From: SZUA-545 sp050297855
GTDB taxonomy: Bacteria > Campylobacterota > Campylobacteria > Campylobacterales > SZUA-545
Direction: 5' to 3'
DNA: 64,000 nucleotides
NCBI GenBank assembly: GCA_050297855.1
Contig: JBNKTC010000005.1
Location: 42,521-106,520 of the forward strand
In this document: in pieces, positions 1-8,895 of the stretch
How positions within the stretch are numbered: position 1 is the first letter of the stretch
How the letters are laid out: each line of letters starts with the position of its first letter
Made by a program: the position numbers and the translations under genes
Notes under the pieces: model-generated
Told to the model about the DNA's origin: nothing
Databases searched by the model: none
Seen by the model: the letters and a program-made list of their open reading frames with translations, nothing else

Positions 1-1206
1 TAGGGTGATCGAGGCGAAGTTTTCGTACTCTTCCCTGAGGATCGGGTCCAGCCCCCGGATAAACTGTCCGATCTCCCGGGCCGCGTTGCGGCGCTGTTCG
101 GGGACATTGATATCAAAACCGTCGGCGATGGTCTGGATAACAAACTCCGTAAATTTTTTCGGGTGTTTGAAAAGCTGGTTAAGGTAGTCCTGTTTCCCCT
201 CCTTGACGAGGTCTGCGGGGTCTTTCCCCTCTTCGAAAAGCACCACGCCCCCTTCAAAGTTGCTGGCGGCCAGCATCTTTGCGGCCTTGAGTGCTGCCGC
301 TTTTCCGGCTTTGTCACCGTCGTAGGCGACGATCACTTTGGGGTCGCCTTTTTTAAGCAGCGGGAGGTGGTCGGCCGTAAGGGCTGTCCCCAGTGTGGCC
401 ACGACATTGGTAAATCCGGCCTGGTGCAGCATGATCACATCCAGGTACCCTTCGGTGACGATAATCTCTTTGATCCGGTAGACGGTCTCCTTGGCGATAT
501 TATAGGCATAGAGCAGCCTGGATTTGTTAAAGAACTTGGTCTGGGGGGAGTTGATATATTTGGCGGGATGGTTGCTGATGGTGCGCCCCCCGAATCCGAC
601 GATAGCGCCGTTCCCCGAGTAGATCGGGAAGGTGATCCGCTCGATAAACCGGGCATAGTACCGTCCCCCTTCGTCTTGTGCCATGATGCCCGATGCGAGG
701 GCCTTGTCCGCCGTGATGAAGTTGCTTTCGAAAAACCGGAGCTGCTCCTGGTTTGAGGGCGCGTAGCCGATCTCGAACTTTTCGATACTGGAGTTGAAGA
801 TGCCCCGTTCGTGGAGGTATTTTTCAGCTTCCGGGTGGCTTTTAAGGCGCTTGGTAAAAAAAGCACCCAGCTGTTCAAGGGCCTTGTTCTCCTCTTCGTT
901 TTTTCTGCCGCCGGAGTCGTACTCCAGGTGGATGTTGTACTCTCTGGCCAGTTTTTCGATCGTTTCAGGGTAGCTCAGCTTCTCCATCTCTTTGACGAAG
1001 TTGATCGAATCGCCCCCTGCCCCGCATCCGAAACAGTGGTAGATCTGTTTGGCGGGACTGACGACAAAACTGGCGGTCTTTTCGTCGTGGAACGGGCAGC
1101 GGGCTTTAAAATTGGCCCCGGCTTTTTTCAGTTCCACATAGGAACCGACCACATCAATAATATCCAGTCTGTTTTTTAGCTCGTCGATGGAGGATTGTCG
1201 TATCAT
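1..1206 (-). CDS. dnaG: DNA primase DnaG, N-terminal two thirds (cut by window start)
   Basis: Synthesises RNA primers for DNA replication at the fork with the replicative helicase. The reading frame begins at an ATG on the minus strand at 1206 and is still open at base 1, so 402 codons are visible and the C-terminal helicase-interaction domain is missing. Visible order: CHC2-type zinc finger at about residues 37-61 (C37-x2-H40 and C58-x2-C61, with CPFHDEK and HCFGCG), a central primase catalytic region, then a TOPRIM fold with IIVTEGYLDVI and the metal-binding VAYDGDKAG motif. It diverges from the chemotaxis operon; 140 bases separate the two starts. The zinc finger and TOPRIM motifs leave little doubt about the family. 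Confidence 0.96.
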   Translation of the reverse strand, partial: MIRQSSIDELKNRLDIIDVVGSYVELKKAGANFKARCPFHDEKTASFVVSPAKQIYHCFGCGAGGDSINFVKEMEKLSYPETIEKLAREYNIHLEYDSGGRKNEEENKALEQLGAFFTKRLKSHPEAEKYLHERGIFNSSIEKFEIGYAPSNQEQLRFFESNFITADKALASGIMAQDEGGRYYARFIERITFPIYSGNGAIVGFGGRTISNHPAKYINSPQTKFFNKSRLLYAYNIAKETVYRIKEIIVTEGYLDVIMLHQAGFTNVVATLGTALTADHLPLLKKGDPKVIVAYDGDKAGKAAALKAAKMLAASNFEGGVVLFEEGKDPADLVKEGKQDYLNQLFKHPKKFTEFVIQTIADGFDINVPEQRRNAAREIGQFIRGLDPILREEYENFASITL

Positions 1207-1305
1207 GACGGCATTATAGCAGTAAACGCGTCACAGGGTACTTTAATCCGGCGGCGGCTTGTCGATCTTGTTTCTTAGAAAAGTATTAAGCCTTAGAGAC
1301 TTTTA

Positions 1306-1314
1306 TGCTATAGT
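1306..1314 (+). promoter_or_regulatory. Likely extended -10 promoter of the chemotaxis operon
   Basis: TGC followed by TATAGT forms an extended -10 element 33 bases before the GTG start of cheY. No clear -35 hexamer is seen, which is common in Campylobacterota promoters. A purine-rich ribosome-binding site (AAGGGAGA) lies at about 1333-1340. Confidence 0.5.
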
Positions 1315-1346
1315 GGTAGAAACGAAATCAGCAAGGGAGAATAAAC

Positions 1347-1733
1347 GTGCCTAAAAAAGTAATTTTGGTCGATGATTCCAAAACGATTATCGCAACGGCG
1401 CAGATGGCGCTGGAGGAGCTGGTGGGTGCCGGACAGATCGAAGTAGCGGCGTATCTGAACCCCGTTGAAATGCTCGAAGATGTGACAAGCGGACAGGTGG
1501 ATTACGACCTGGCGATCTGCGATATCAATATGCCGCAGATGAACGGTCTGGACCTGGCGGCGCAGCTTAAGGCGGATGCGCGCTTTAAAAACAAACCGAT
1601 CTTGATGCTCACAACGGAGAGTTCGGCGGAGATGAAGGCAAAAGGAAAGGCGATCGGCCTGACCGGGTGGATGGTCAAACCCTTTAGCGACGAGAAACTG
1701 GTCAAGTCGATAAAAATGGTTCTGGGAATCTGA
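1347..1733 (+). CDS. cheY: CheY-type chemotaxis response regulator
   Basis: Single-domain receiver of 128 residues that would be phosphorylated by CheA and bind the flagellar switch. It has the acidic pair D9-D10, the phospho-acceptor D59 in ICDINMPQMNG, the switch Thr in LTTESS and the conserved Lys in VKPF. The start is GTG, chosen because it follows AAGGGAGA at a good distance and gives the family's usual N-terminus (PKKVILVDDS). Its stop is one base away from the cheW start, so the two are translationally linked. It is the first gene of the chemotaxis operon. It could be a CheY-like regulator other than the motor-binding one, as Campylobacterota often carry several. Confidence 0.9.
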   Translation: MPKKVILVDDSKTIIATAQMALEELVGAGQIEVAAYLNPVEMLEDVTSGQVDYDLAICDINMPQMNGLDLAAQLKADARFKNKPILMLTTESSAEMKAKGKAIGLTGWMVKPFSDEKLVKSIKMVLGI

Positions 1734-1734
1734 G

Positions 1735-2214
1735 ATGGCTGCCGATAACGAAAGCAGTGTAAAGAAGAACCGATACCTGACTTTCTATCTCGAAGACGAA
1801 CTGTACGGGATGGATATCATGAGCGTACAGGAGATCATCGCCATGATGAAGACGACCAAAGTCCCCAAAACGCCTAAATGTGTCAAAGGGGTGATGAATC
1901 TACGGGGGAACATCATCCCCGTCGTAGAGCTTAGGAGCAAGTTCGAAATGGCCGAAAAAGAGGCGGGGATGTACACGGCGATCGTTATCGTCAAAATAGA
2001 CGGAACCTCCATAGGGTTTGTCGTCGACCGTGTCGAAGAGGTGGTGACGATCGGCGAAGACCAGTTGAGTGATCCTCCCAAATTCGGTGCGGCGATCAAC
2101 GCATCCTATCTGAAAAAAATGGCGCAAAACGGCAAAGAGGTCATTATGATCCTGGACCTCTTTTCGATCTTTGCCGATGACGAGCTGGCGGGGCTTGAAA
2201 ATATAGGGAAATAA
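1735..2214 (+). CDS. cheW: CheW chemotaxis coupling protein
   Basis: A 159-residue CheW-domain protein that links chemoreceptors to the kinase CheA in the cytoplasmic array. The sequence shows the family beta-barrel pattern: YLTFYLEDELYGMDI near the N-terminus, the conserved VMNLRGNIIPVVELRSKF segment in the middle and IGFVVDRVEEV followed by a C-terminal helix. There is no receiver domain, so it is CheW rather than CheV. It sits directly behind cheY and 10 bases before the chemoreceptor gene, with which it would act. Confidence 0.95.
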   Translation: MAADNESSVKKNRYLTFYLEDELYGMDIMSVQEIIAMMKTTKVPKTPKCVKGVMNLRGNIIPVVELRSKFEMAEKEAGMYTAIVIVKIDGTSIGFVVDRVEEVVTIGEDQLSDPPKFGAAINASYLKKMAQNGKEVIMILDLFSIFADDELAGLENIGK

Positions 2215-2224
2215 GGAGTATGCA

Positions 2225-4252
2225 ATGACATTAAAAAAACAGCTGGTATTGGCACTGACCGCCGTGGGGTTGATCCCCTTTCTGGTGATGGGGGTCACCT
2301 CGTATTTTTCGGGGAGCAATGCAGTATCGAATGAAGCCGAACTGAAGGTCGAGGTGGCACGGGACCTTAAAAAAGAGCAGCTGGAAACCTACATCAAAAT
2401 GCTGGACGGCCAGATGGATGTCCTGGCCCAGAACCGTTTTATCCATACGATGTACGATGACTTGGTGGAGCTGCATAAAAAGCACCACGTGGGGCCGACC
2501 GATCCGTTTACGATCGTCAACTCCCCTGATACCCGGGAGCTTTATGCCAAGTACGATACGTACTTTAACGCCTTTATCAAGGAGCAGGAGCTTTACGACC
2601 TCTTCCTGATCTGCGCCAAGCACGGACATGTGATGTATACGGTGGCAAAAGAGTCCGACCTGGGTGCCAATATCAAAGTCGGCTCCCTCCGTACATCGGG
2701 ACTGGGTGAAGTATGGAAAAAGGTTATTGATACCAAAGAGGCCGCTTTCGTGGATATGTCCGCCTACGCACCGAGCAACGGCGAACCGGCGATGTTCTTC
2801 GGTATCCCGATCAAAGAGGGAGATCTGGTCGAAGGGGTGATCGTCGTTCAGCTCAGTACCGATGTGATCAACGAAATTATGGGCTCACGCACGGGGATGG
2901 GTGAGCAGGGAGAATCCTACCTGGTCGGCCAGGATTACCTGATGCGCAGCGACAGCTACCTTGATCCCAAAAACCGAAGCGTCAAGGCCTCCTTCCTCAA
3001 CCCGAGTGAAGGGAGTGTCAAAACGGAGTCTGCCAAAGAGGCACTGACCGGAAAAACCGATACGCAGATCCATCACAACTATCTGGGCGAAGAGGTTCTC
3101 TCCTCCTTTACTTCAATCGATCTTTTCGGCGTACGGTGGGCGCTGATCACGGAGGTGGACACGGATGAGCTTTTTGCCCCGATTGAGAACCTGAGGAATA
3201 CGGCTGTCATCATGGGGGTCGTCTTCCTTCTCCTGATTGTGGGGGGTGCCATACTGCTGGGGAATTTTGTCTCTACGCCGGTCATCCGTGCCGTGGAGAG
3301 TATCTCCGATGCCAACGGACAGGTGGTGAGCGCATCCGACCAGATCGCGGCATCCGCCACTTCCCTGGCCGAGGGAGCCAGCACCCAGGCGTCCAGTGTC
3401 GAAGAGGTAAGTGCGACGGTTGAAGAGTCCACCGCGATCAATACCCAAAATGCCGAGAACGCCAAAGAGGCGGACATCCTGGCCAAGGATGCCAACGAAG
3501 CGGCGACAAAAGGGAATGACAAGGTCCAGAGCCTGATGAAATCCATGGATCATATTACGACCTCGTCCGAACAGATTGCCAAGATCATCAAGACGATCGA
3601 TGAGATCGCCTTCCAGACCAACCTGTTGGCACTTAATGCAGCCGTCGAAGCGGCCCGTGCAGGTGAACACGGCCTTGGGTTTGCCGTTGTTGCCGACGAG
3701 GTCAAGAACCTCGCCAGCCGTTCGGCCCAGGCAGCCAAAGAGACCGAAAGCATCATCCAGTCCTCCATCGAGCAGGTCAAAGCGGGAAATACCATTGCCA
3801 AAGAGACCGACGAAGCCTTCTCCGACATCCTGGATAAGATCAAAAAGACCTCCGATCTCATCAGTGAGATCGCCATCTCGGCCAAAGAGCAGTCTGACGG
3901 CATGAACCAGATCGCCCAGGCGATGGGCTCCATTGACGAGGTGACCCAGCAAAACGCTGCCAGCAGTGAAGAGGCGGCTGCCGCGGCCGAAGAGCTTAAC
4001 GCCCAGGCCAATGCGATGCTCGAAAGTGTCGCGGATATCGGCAATATGGTCGGCGTTCATGTCGAGCTGAATCACACCCATGTCAAACAGGCTAGAAAAG
4101 TGCGCAAAGAGCCGGTCAAACAGGTTGAGCGCAAGCCGGCATCCCAGGCACAGAAGAAGGGCCCTGAAAAGCCTAAGAGACCGCAGCCGCCTAAACAGAA
4201 TAAAAATGACGAAGTATTTCCACTGGACGACAGCGACCTGAAGGAGTTCTAG
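2225..4252 (+). CDS. Methyl-accepting chemotaxis protein with periplasmic Cache sensor
   Basis: Transmembrane chemoreceptor of 675 residues. An N-terminal membrane segment (about residues 7-25) is followed by a roughly 300-residue periplasmic region with the look of a double Cache domain (YLVGQDYLMRSDSYL resembles the usual membrane-distal to membrane-proximal pattern), a second membrane segment at about 328-350, and a cytoplasmic helical signalling domain. The conserved hairpin tip, EIAFQTNLLALNAAVEAARA, lies near residue 460. The C-terminus is a Lys/Pro/Gln-rich linker ending in DSDLKEF, with no NWETF-type tether for CheR/CheB. Being encoded between cheW and cheA, it probably signals through this operon's kinase. 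The ligand cannot be told from sequence. Confidence 0.93.
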   Translation: MTLKKQLVLALTAVGLIPFLVMGVTSYFSGSNAVSNEAELKVEVARDLKKEQLETYIKMLDGQMDVLAQNRFIHTMYDDLVELHKKHHVGPTDPFTIVNSPDTRELYAKYDTYFNAFIKEQELYDLFLICAKHGHVMYTVAKESDLGANIKVGSLRTSGLGEVWKKVIDTKEAAFVDMSAYAPSNGEPAMFFGIPIKEGDLVEGVIVVQLSTDVINEIMGSRTGMGEQGESYLVGQDYLMRSDSYLDPKNRSVKASFLNPSEGSVKTESAKEALTGKTDTQIHHNYLGEEVLSSFTSIDLFGVRWALITEVDTDELFAPIENLRNTAVIMGVVFLLLIVGGAILLGNFVSTPVIRAVESISDANGQVVSASDQIAASATSLAEGASTQASSVEEVSATVEESTAINTQNAENAKEADILAKDANEAATKGNDKVQSLMKSMDHITTSSEQIAKIIKTIDEIAFQTNLLALNAAVEAARAGEHGLGFAVVADEVKNLASRSAQAAKETESIIQSSIEQVKAGNTIAKETDEAFSDILDKIKKTSDLISEIAISAKEQSDGMNQIAQAMGSIDEVTQQNAASSEEAAAAAEELNAQANAMLESVADIGNMVGVHVELNHTHVKQARKVRKEPVKQVERKPASQAQKKGPEKPKRPQPPKQNKNDEVFPLDDSDLKEF

Positions 4253-4531
4253 ATGATCGTAGACGGCGAACGGCTCATTATCTCGACAGACATGGATCTT
4301 GAAGAGGTCGCTGAGCTGAAAGGTTTTATCGAACCGAGACTGGAGTACATCGAGGAGATCGTTGCGGAGGAGGAGGAAGTCGTTTTTATGACCTCTTCGC
4401 TTATTCAACTGCTTGTCAGCGTCAAGCTGAACAAACCGTCGATGAAGATCCCGATGATCGACGCCCAGCCGTATGAAGTAGAACCCTACGGCAAAATTTA
4501 CTGGAAGCTGCCATGGACAAAGAACAACTAA
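4253..4531 (+). CDS. Small acidic protein of the chemotaxis operon, STAS-like size and fold pattern
   Basis: A 92-residue protein with no family I can name with certainty. Its ATG abuts the stop of the chemoreceptor gene and its last 19 bases overlap the start of cheA, so it is tightly embedded in the operon and very probably expressed. The sequence is acidic, alternates predicted strands and helices (GERLIISTDMDLEEVAELKGFI, a run of Glu, then VVFMTSSLIQLLVSVKL) and lacks membrane segments. The strand-helix order and the SSLIQLLVSV stretch recall STAS-domain anti-sigma-antagonist-like proteins, but this is weak. A role in regulating CheA or CheW is an inference from position only. Confidence 0.75.
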   Translation: MIVDGERLIISTDMDLEEVAELKGFIEPRLEYIEEIVAEEEEVVFMTSSLIQLLVSVKLNKPSMKIPMIDAQPYEVEPYGKIYWKLPWTKNN

Positions 4532-6681
4532 GACAGATATTTATTGAAGAAGCCGGAGAGATCATCGAGAGTCTGGATGTCCAGATCATTGATTTTGAAG
4601 AGGACCCCAGCAACAAAGAGCTGCTCAATGACCTCTTCCGGGGTGTACACACTCTTAAAGGGAGTGCCAACTCGTTCGGCTTTACCCGACTGGGTGAGTA
4701 TGTCCATCACTTTGAAGACCTCCTTGATTACCACCGAAGTAACGACGAAGAGATATCCAGTGAACGGATCGATCTGTTCCTCGAGGCGGTGGATGTCGTC
4801 AAGGAGATGTTCAATTATGAGATCGAAAGCAACGAAGGGCTGCCGGAAAAATATCAAGAGACCCTCGGCCAGATCCAGGCTGCACTGGGTGGCGAGAGCG
4901 CCCCGGCAGCAGTTCAGTCCCAGGAAGCCTCCACAGACCTAGCCGCTGAGTTTGACAATTCGGAATCGGTGGAGAGTCTCTCCGCGGATACCTGCGAAGC
5001 TGCCCTTTTTGACGAACTTGGGGACGGGGAGCAACTCTGCAAAATCGAACTGCGCCTGGACAGCGACATCTATTTCAGGGGCTATGATCACACCACATTT
5101 TTGATTCTGCTGAGCCAGACCGGCCGTATCCTGGCTTCCTACTGGGATCTTACCGAGGTGCCCATGCTCGACGAACTCGATACGGAAAAGTGTTATATCC
5201 AGACCGTAACCGTCTATGTCGCATTTAGCTGCGATGTCGGAGAGATCAATGATATTTTCGAGTACATCGACGAAGAGGAGTACCGGGTCCAGGTGATCGA
5301 AGCCTCCGCGGGCGAAGGAAAAAAAGAGAAGAAAAAGAAGAAGAAAAAGAAAAAAGATAAAGAGGCTGCCGAAGTGCCTGAAAGCGTGCCCGAACCCGAA
5401 GCAAGCGAACCGGCTGCTGAACCGGAGATCAAAGTATCTGCACCGGAACCCGATATAACACCGGCGGCTGCTCCGAAAGAGGAGGAGGTGAAAAAAGCCG
5501 CTCCCGTCGCCCATAAAGAGGAGAAACGCTCCTTTGTCAAGATCGATACGCTGAAACTGGATGAGCTGTTCGATTCGGTCGGGGAGCTGGTGATCGCCCA
5601 GAACTTCCTGGCTGAAAACGATGTGATCAAAGGGATCACGGACGAACATGTCAATAAGACGATCGAAACCCTCTCCAAGATCACGCGCCTGATCCAGAAC
5701 CGTGTCATGAGCCTTCGGATGGTACCGATCCGGGATACCTTTGACAAGATGAAACGGACGGTCCGGGATGCCAGCAAGAAGGTGAACAAGCAGCTGGCCC
5801 TTAAGACCTTCGGTGAAGATACGGAGATCGACAAAACCATGGTGGATCAGCTCTCCGATCCCCTGATCCACCTGATACGGAATGCGGTGGACCACGGTCT
5901 TGAGGCCACGGCCCAGGATCGTATCGATGCGGGGAAAGACCCGGAAGGTATCGTGACGCTCGGTGCCTACCACCGGGGCGGTAATATCATTATCGAGATC
6001 GCCGACGACGGGCGGGGGATCAACAAAGATGTGATCCTCGCCAAAGCGATTAAAAACGGCCTGATCGAAGCAGATCACGGGGAACTGACCGACCAGCAGA
6101 TCTACAACTTCATCCTGCAGCCCGGTTTCTCCACTGCTGAGAAGATCAGCGATATCTCAGGCCGGGGTGTTGGACTGGATGTCGTACGTAATTTTATTGA
6201 GAATATGCGCGGGCGTATCGAGATAGAGTCGGAGCTTGGCAAAGGATCGGTCTTTAGGATCATGCTGCCATTGACCCTGGCGATTATCGACGGGATGCTG
6301 GTCAAAAGTGCCGATGAGATCTTTATTATCCCGACACTCTCTATCATCGAATCCTTCCGCCCGACGGAGGATATCGTCCACACCGCCCAGGGCAAGGGGG
6401 AGTTTGTCAACCTGCGTGAGGATATCCTTCCGGTCGTACGCCTGGCCAACCGGCTGGGACTTAGTGATGCGATGCCGTCCATAACGGAATCGACCCTTGT
6501 CTGTGTCGAGAACGAAGGGGGCAAGTTTGCCATCCTTGTAGACGAGCTGGTCGGGCGTCAGCAGGTGGTGATCAAGACCCTTGGCAAATCGATGTCTCAG
6601 ATCGACGAGATATCCGGAGGTGCGGTCATGGGCAACGGTGAAGTGGCCCTGATCCTCAATATCGAAGGCATTGCCGTATAA
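4513..6681 (+). CDS. cheA: Chemotaxis histidine kinase CheA
   Basis: Cytoplasmic kinase of 722 residues that phosphorylates CheY and CheB under receptor control. Order: HPt domain (about 1-105) with phospho-acceptor H46 in RGVHTLKGSANSFGF; a roughly 110-residue middle domain of the P2-like position (about 160-268); a linker of nine successive Lys followed by a Glu/Pro/Ala-rich stretch (about 270-335); dimerisation helices (about 338-410); the ATPase with HLIRNAVDHGLE, DDGRGIN and GRGVGLDVV; and a C-terminal CheW-like regulatory domain. There is no fused receiver domain, unlike the CheA-Y of Campylobacter and Helicobacter. It overlaps the small acidic gene by 19 bases and is followed 9 bases later by cheR. 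Confidence 0.97.
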   Translation: MDKEQLRQIFIEEAGEIIESLDVQIIDFEEDPSNKELLNDLFRGVHTLKGSANSFGFTRLGEYVHHFEDLLDYHRSNDEEISSERIDLFLEAVDVVKEMFNYEIESNEGLPEKYQETLGQIQAALGGESAPAAVQSQEASTDLAAEFDNSESVESLSADTCEAALFDELGDGEQLCKIELRLDSDIYFRGYDHTTFLILLSQTGRILASYWDLTEVPMLDELDTEKCYIQTVTVYVAFSCDVGEINDIFEYIDEEEYRVQVIEASAGEGKKEKKKKKKKKKDKEAAEVPESVPEPEASEPAAEPEIKVSAPEPDITPAAAPKEEEVKKAAPVAHKEEKRSFVKIDTLKLDELFDSVGELVIAQNFLAENDVIKGITDEHVNKTIETLSKITRLIQNRVMSLRMVPIRDTFDKMKRTVRDASKKVNKQLALKTFGEDTEIDKTMVDQLSDPLIHLIRNAVDHGLEATAQDRIDAGKDPEGIVTLGAYHRGGNIIIEIADDGRGINKDVILAKAIKNGLIEADHGELTDQQIYNFILQPGFSTAEKISDISGRGVGLDVVRNFIENMRGRIEIESELGKGSVFRIMLPLTLAIIDGMLVKSADEIFIIPTLSIIESFRPTEDIVHTAQGKGEFVNLREDILPVVRLANRLGLSDAMPSITESTLVCVENEGGKFAILVDELVGRQQVVIKTLGKSMSQIDEISGGAVMGNGEVALILNIEGIAV

Positions 6682-6690
6682 GGGTTTCGT

Positions 6691-7509
6691 ATGGAAATTA
6701 CTCCCAAAGAGTTTAAGCTCTTTCAGGCGCTTATCTACGAAGAGACGGGTATTTCGTTGCGTGAAAACAAAGCCTCCATGGTGCAGGCCCGTCTCTCCAA
6801 GCGCCTGCGTGAGCTGAAGCTCGAGCGATTCTCCGACTATTACGACTATCTCAAAAACGAACATAACGGTGAAGAGATGCTCAAACTGCTCAGTGCCATC
6901 TCCACCAACGTCACCTCCTTTTTCAGGGAGGCGGCCCAGTGGGACTTTCTTGAAGGGTACTTCCGGGCCCTGGAGCAGAAAAATCCCGAGCGGAAACTGC
7001 GTATCTGGTCTGCGGCCTCGTCAACGGGCCAGGAGCCTTACAGTATCGCCATCTTTTTGCATGAGCACCTGAGAAACATCGAACAGTGGGATATCAAGAT
7101 GCTGGCGAGCGATATCGATACCAACGTCCTTGCCCATGCAATGAAAGGCATCTACAGCGCCAAGGATGTGGAGGGGATGCCCAAGGCACTTCTGGCACGC
7201 TATTTTGATAAGATCAAAACACCAATCGGAGTCACCTACCAGGTCAAGGAGATGCTTCGCAATATGATCCTTTACCGTAGTTTCAACCTGACGCGGGGGG
7301 ATTTTTCGATCTTTAAAAGTCAGTTTGACATCATCTTCTGCCGGAACGTGATGATCTATTTCGATACGCCGACACGTAATGAACTGATTACCCGGTTCCA
7401 CAAGCTGCTCAAGCCCGGTGGGCTTTTGCTGCTGGGGCACTCCGAGTCCATTACGCGTGGCGGCGGCGACTTTCAGTTGATGAAATCCGCCATCTACCAA
7501 AAAATATAA
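6691..7509 (+). CDS. cheR: Chemotaxis protein methyltransferase CheR
   Basis: SAM-dependent methyltransferase of 272 residues that methylates glutamates on chemoreceptors for adaptation. The N-terminal helical domain contains LIYEETGISL and the receptor-contact region; the catalytic domain has the SAM-binding RIWSAASSTGQEPYSIAI segment and the family signature CRNVMIYF near residue 216. It ends with LLLGHSESI, as in most CheR. Length matches the family. It is paired with cheB in the same operon, so the window holds a complete methylation-based adaptation system. Confidence 0.96.
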   Translation: MEITPKEFKLFQALIYEETGISLRENKASMVQARLSKRLRELKLERFSDYYDYLKNEHNGEEMLKLLSAISTNVTSFFREAAQWDFLEGYFRALEQKNPERKLRIWSAASSTGQEPYSIAIFLHEHLRNIEQWDIKMLASDIDTNVLAHAMKGIYSAKDVEGMPKALLARYFDKIKTPIGVTYQVKEMLRNMILYRSFNLTRGDFSIFKSQFDIIFCRNVMIYFDTPTRNELITRFHKLLKPGGLLLLGHSESITRGGGDFQLMKSAIYQKI

Positions 7510-7520
7510 AGGAGCAGGCC

Positions 7521-8408
7521 ATGCCAAAACTGCAAGAATTGAGTGACCAGGAGATACTTAACGAGATTTCCAGGCGCTTTGATGAAAAAGAGGCCTCGAT
7601 CAAAGAGATGGAGTTTATGACCAAAAAACTGTTGGACATGAACGAGAAGACCAAAGAGGCGGAGGCGACGAAAAGCAAATTCCTCTCTTTGATCAAAAAC
7701 GAGTTTAACAACCCCATCTCGACGCTCCTGAATATCGGTAAAAAGATGGTGGAAAAGAAAAACCAGGACAAGTTTGAAGCAATGTCCCAGATGATGCACC
7801 TGGAGCTGCTGCGACTCGATTTTCACCTCAAAAATATCTTTAGTGCCACGGAGATCGAAGCGGGTGAGATCGCCAACGACTTCTCCGCGATCAATTTTGA
7901 GGGGATATATAGGGATGTCCTGGAGAGTTTTCGTTACCTCATCGAAGACAAGAAGCTGACGGTAGAGCTGGAGTCAGAGAGTACGACCGAGTGTGTCGCC
8001 GATGCACAGAAAGTCTACATGATCCTGCTCAATCTCCTCTCAAATGCCTGTGAGTTCTCCTATGAGCAGAAAGAGGTGTTTGTCCGTTTCCGCGAGCTGA
8101 AGGAGAACTTCAGTATCGAAGTGGAGGACTTCGGCGAGGGGATATTCGTAGAAGACAAGAAAGAGATATACAACCGCTTTACCCAGTTTCACAAAGGGGA
8201 GACGCGCCCCTATTCCGGTCTGGGCCTCGGCCTCAGTGTCGCAAGAGCGCTGGTGGAAGCGATGGACGGTGATATCGATTTTGTCAGTGAAAAGGGGCAC
8301 ACGGTCTTTACGGTCTATCTTCCCAAGCGCGATCTTGAAGATGCCAGCAAAAGTTTAGGCTCCAATGAGTTTATGTTTGACGATTTTGACGATTCGATTG
8401 AGATGTGA
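7521..8408 (+). CDS. Histidine-kinase-like ATPase protein lacking the phospho-acceptor His
   Basis: A soluble 295-residue protein with the dimerisation and ATPase domains of a histidine kinase but no sensor or membrane segment. A coiled N-terminal region (about 1-50) leads into an H-box that reads FLSLIKNEFNNPISTLLNI: the usual His is Asn at residue 60 (codon AAC). The ATPase part is well kept, with the N-box LLNLLSNACEF, the G1 motif VEDFGEGI and the G2 motif GLGLGLSV. A good ribosome-binding site (AAAGGAG) precedes the start. Lying between cheR and cheD, it may be a pseudokinase or phosphatase/scaffold for the chemotaxis phosphorelay; that role is inference. Confidence 0.88.
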   Translation: MPKLQELSDQEILNEISRRFDEKEASIKEMEFMTKKLLDMNEKTKEAEATKSKFLSLIKNEFNNPISTLLNIGKKMVEKKNQDKFEAMSQMMHLELLRLDFHLKNIFSATEIEAGEIANDFSAINFEGIYRDVLESFRYLIEDKKLTVELESESTTECVADAQKVYMILLNLLSNACEFSYEQKEVFVRFRELKENFSIEVEDFGEGIFVEDKKEIYNRFTQFHKGETRPYSGLGLGLSVARALVEAMDGDIDFVSEKGHTVFTVYLPKRDLEDASKSLGSNEFMFDDFDDSIEM

Positions 8409-8417
8409 TGAGGAATT

Positions 8418-8885
8418 ATGGAAGCGAAACCGAGAAAATTTATCCACTCGGGTGAGATATTCGTCGGGGTGAAACCGACGGAGATCACGACTGTACTCGG
8501 TTCATGTGTCGCCGTCTGTCTTTTCGATAAGTACGAGAGGATCGGCGCCATGAACCATTATCTGTTGCCGCTATGGAACGGGAACGGGCTGCAGACGCCC
8601 AAGTTTGGGAACATCTCCATTCCCAGGATGATCGAGAATATGGAGAACATCGGGTGCAGTACCCGGAATATGGAAGCAAAACTGTTCGGCGGGGCCAATA
8701 TCAACGATACGAAGCTGGAAAATATGATGATCGGGAAGAAAAACGTTCTTATCGCCAAGGAGCTTCTCAAGCAGAGCGGCATTCCGATCGTCGCGGAAGA
8801 TACGGGCGGGACCGTCGGACGGAGGATTTTGATGCACAGTGATCTGGGCAAAGTGCTGATGCGTTATACGGAAACAAACCAGTAA
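8418..8885 (+). CDS. cheD: Chemoreceptor glutamine deamidase CheD
   Basis: Deamidates specific Gln residues of chemoreceptors and can interact with CheC-type phosphatases. The 155-residue protein has the catalytic Cys at C30 in VLGSCVAVCLFD and the catalytic His at H47 in MNHYLLP, plus the later AKLFGGANI region, all typical of CheD. It starts 9 bases after the kinase-like gene and 10 bases before cheB. No cheC is visible in the window. Confidence 0.95.
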   Translation: MEAKPRKFIHSGEIFVGVKPTEITTVLGSCVAVCLFDKYERIGAMNHYLLPLWNGNGLQTPKFGNISIPRMIENMENIGCSTRNMEAKLFGGANINDTKLENMMIGKKNVLIAKELLKQSGIPIVAEDTGGTVGRRILMHSDLGKVLMRYTETNQ

Positions 8886-8895
8886 AAGAGGAACG

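Noticed and set aside
3113..6078. Long minus-strand open frames opposite the chemoreceptor and cheA
   Set aside because: Shadows of the conserved plus-strand genes; their translations are Gly/Asp/Leu-rich without family motifs.
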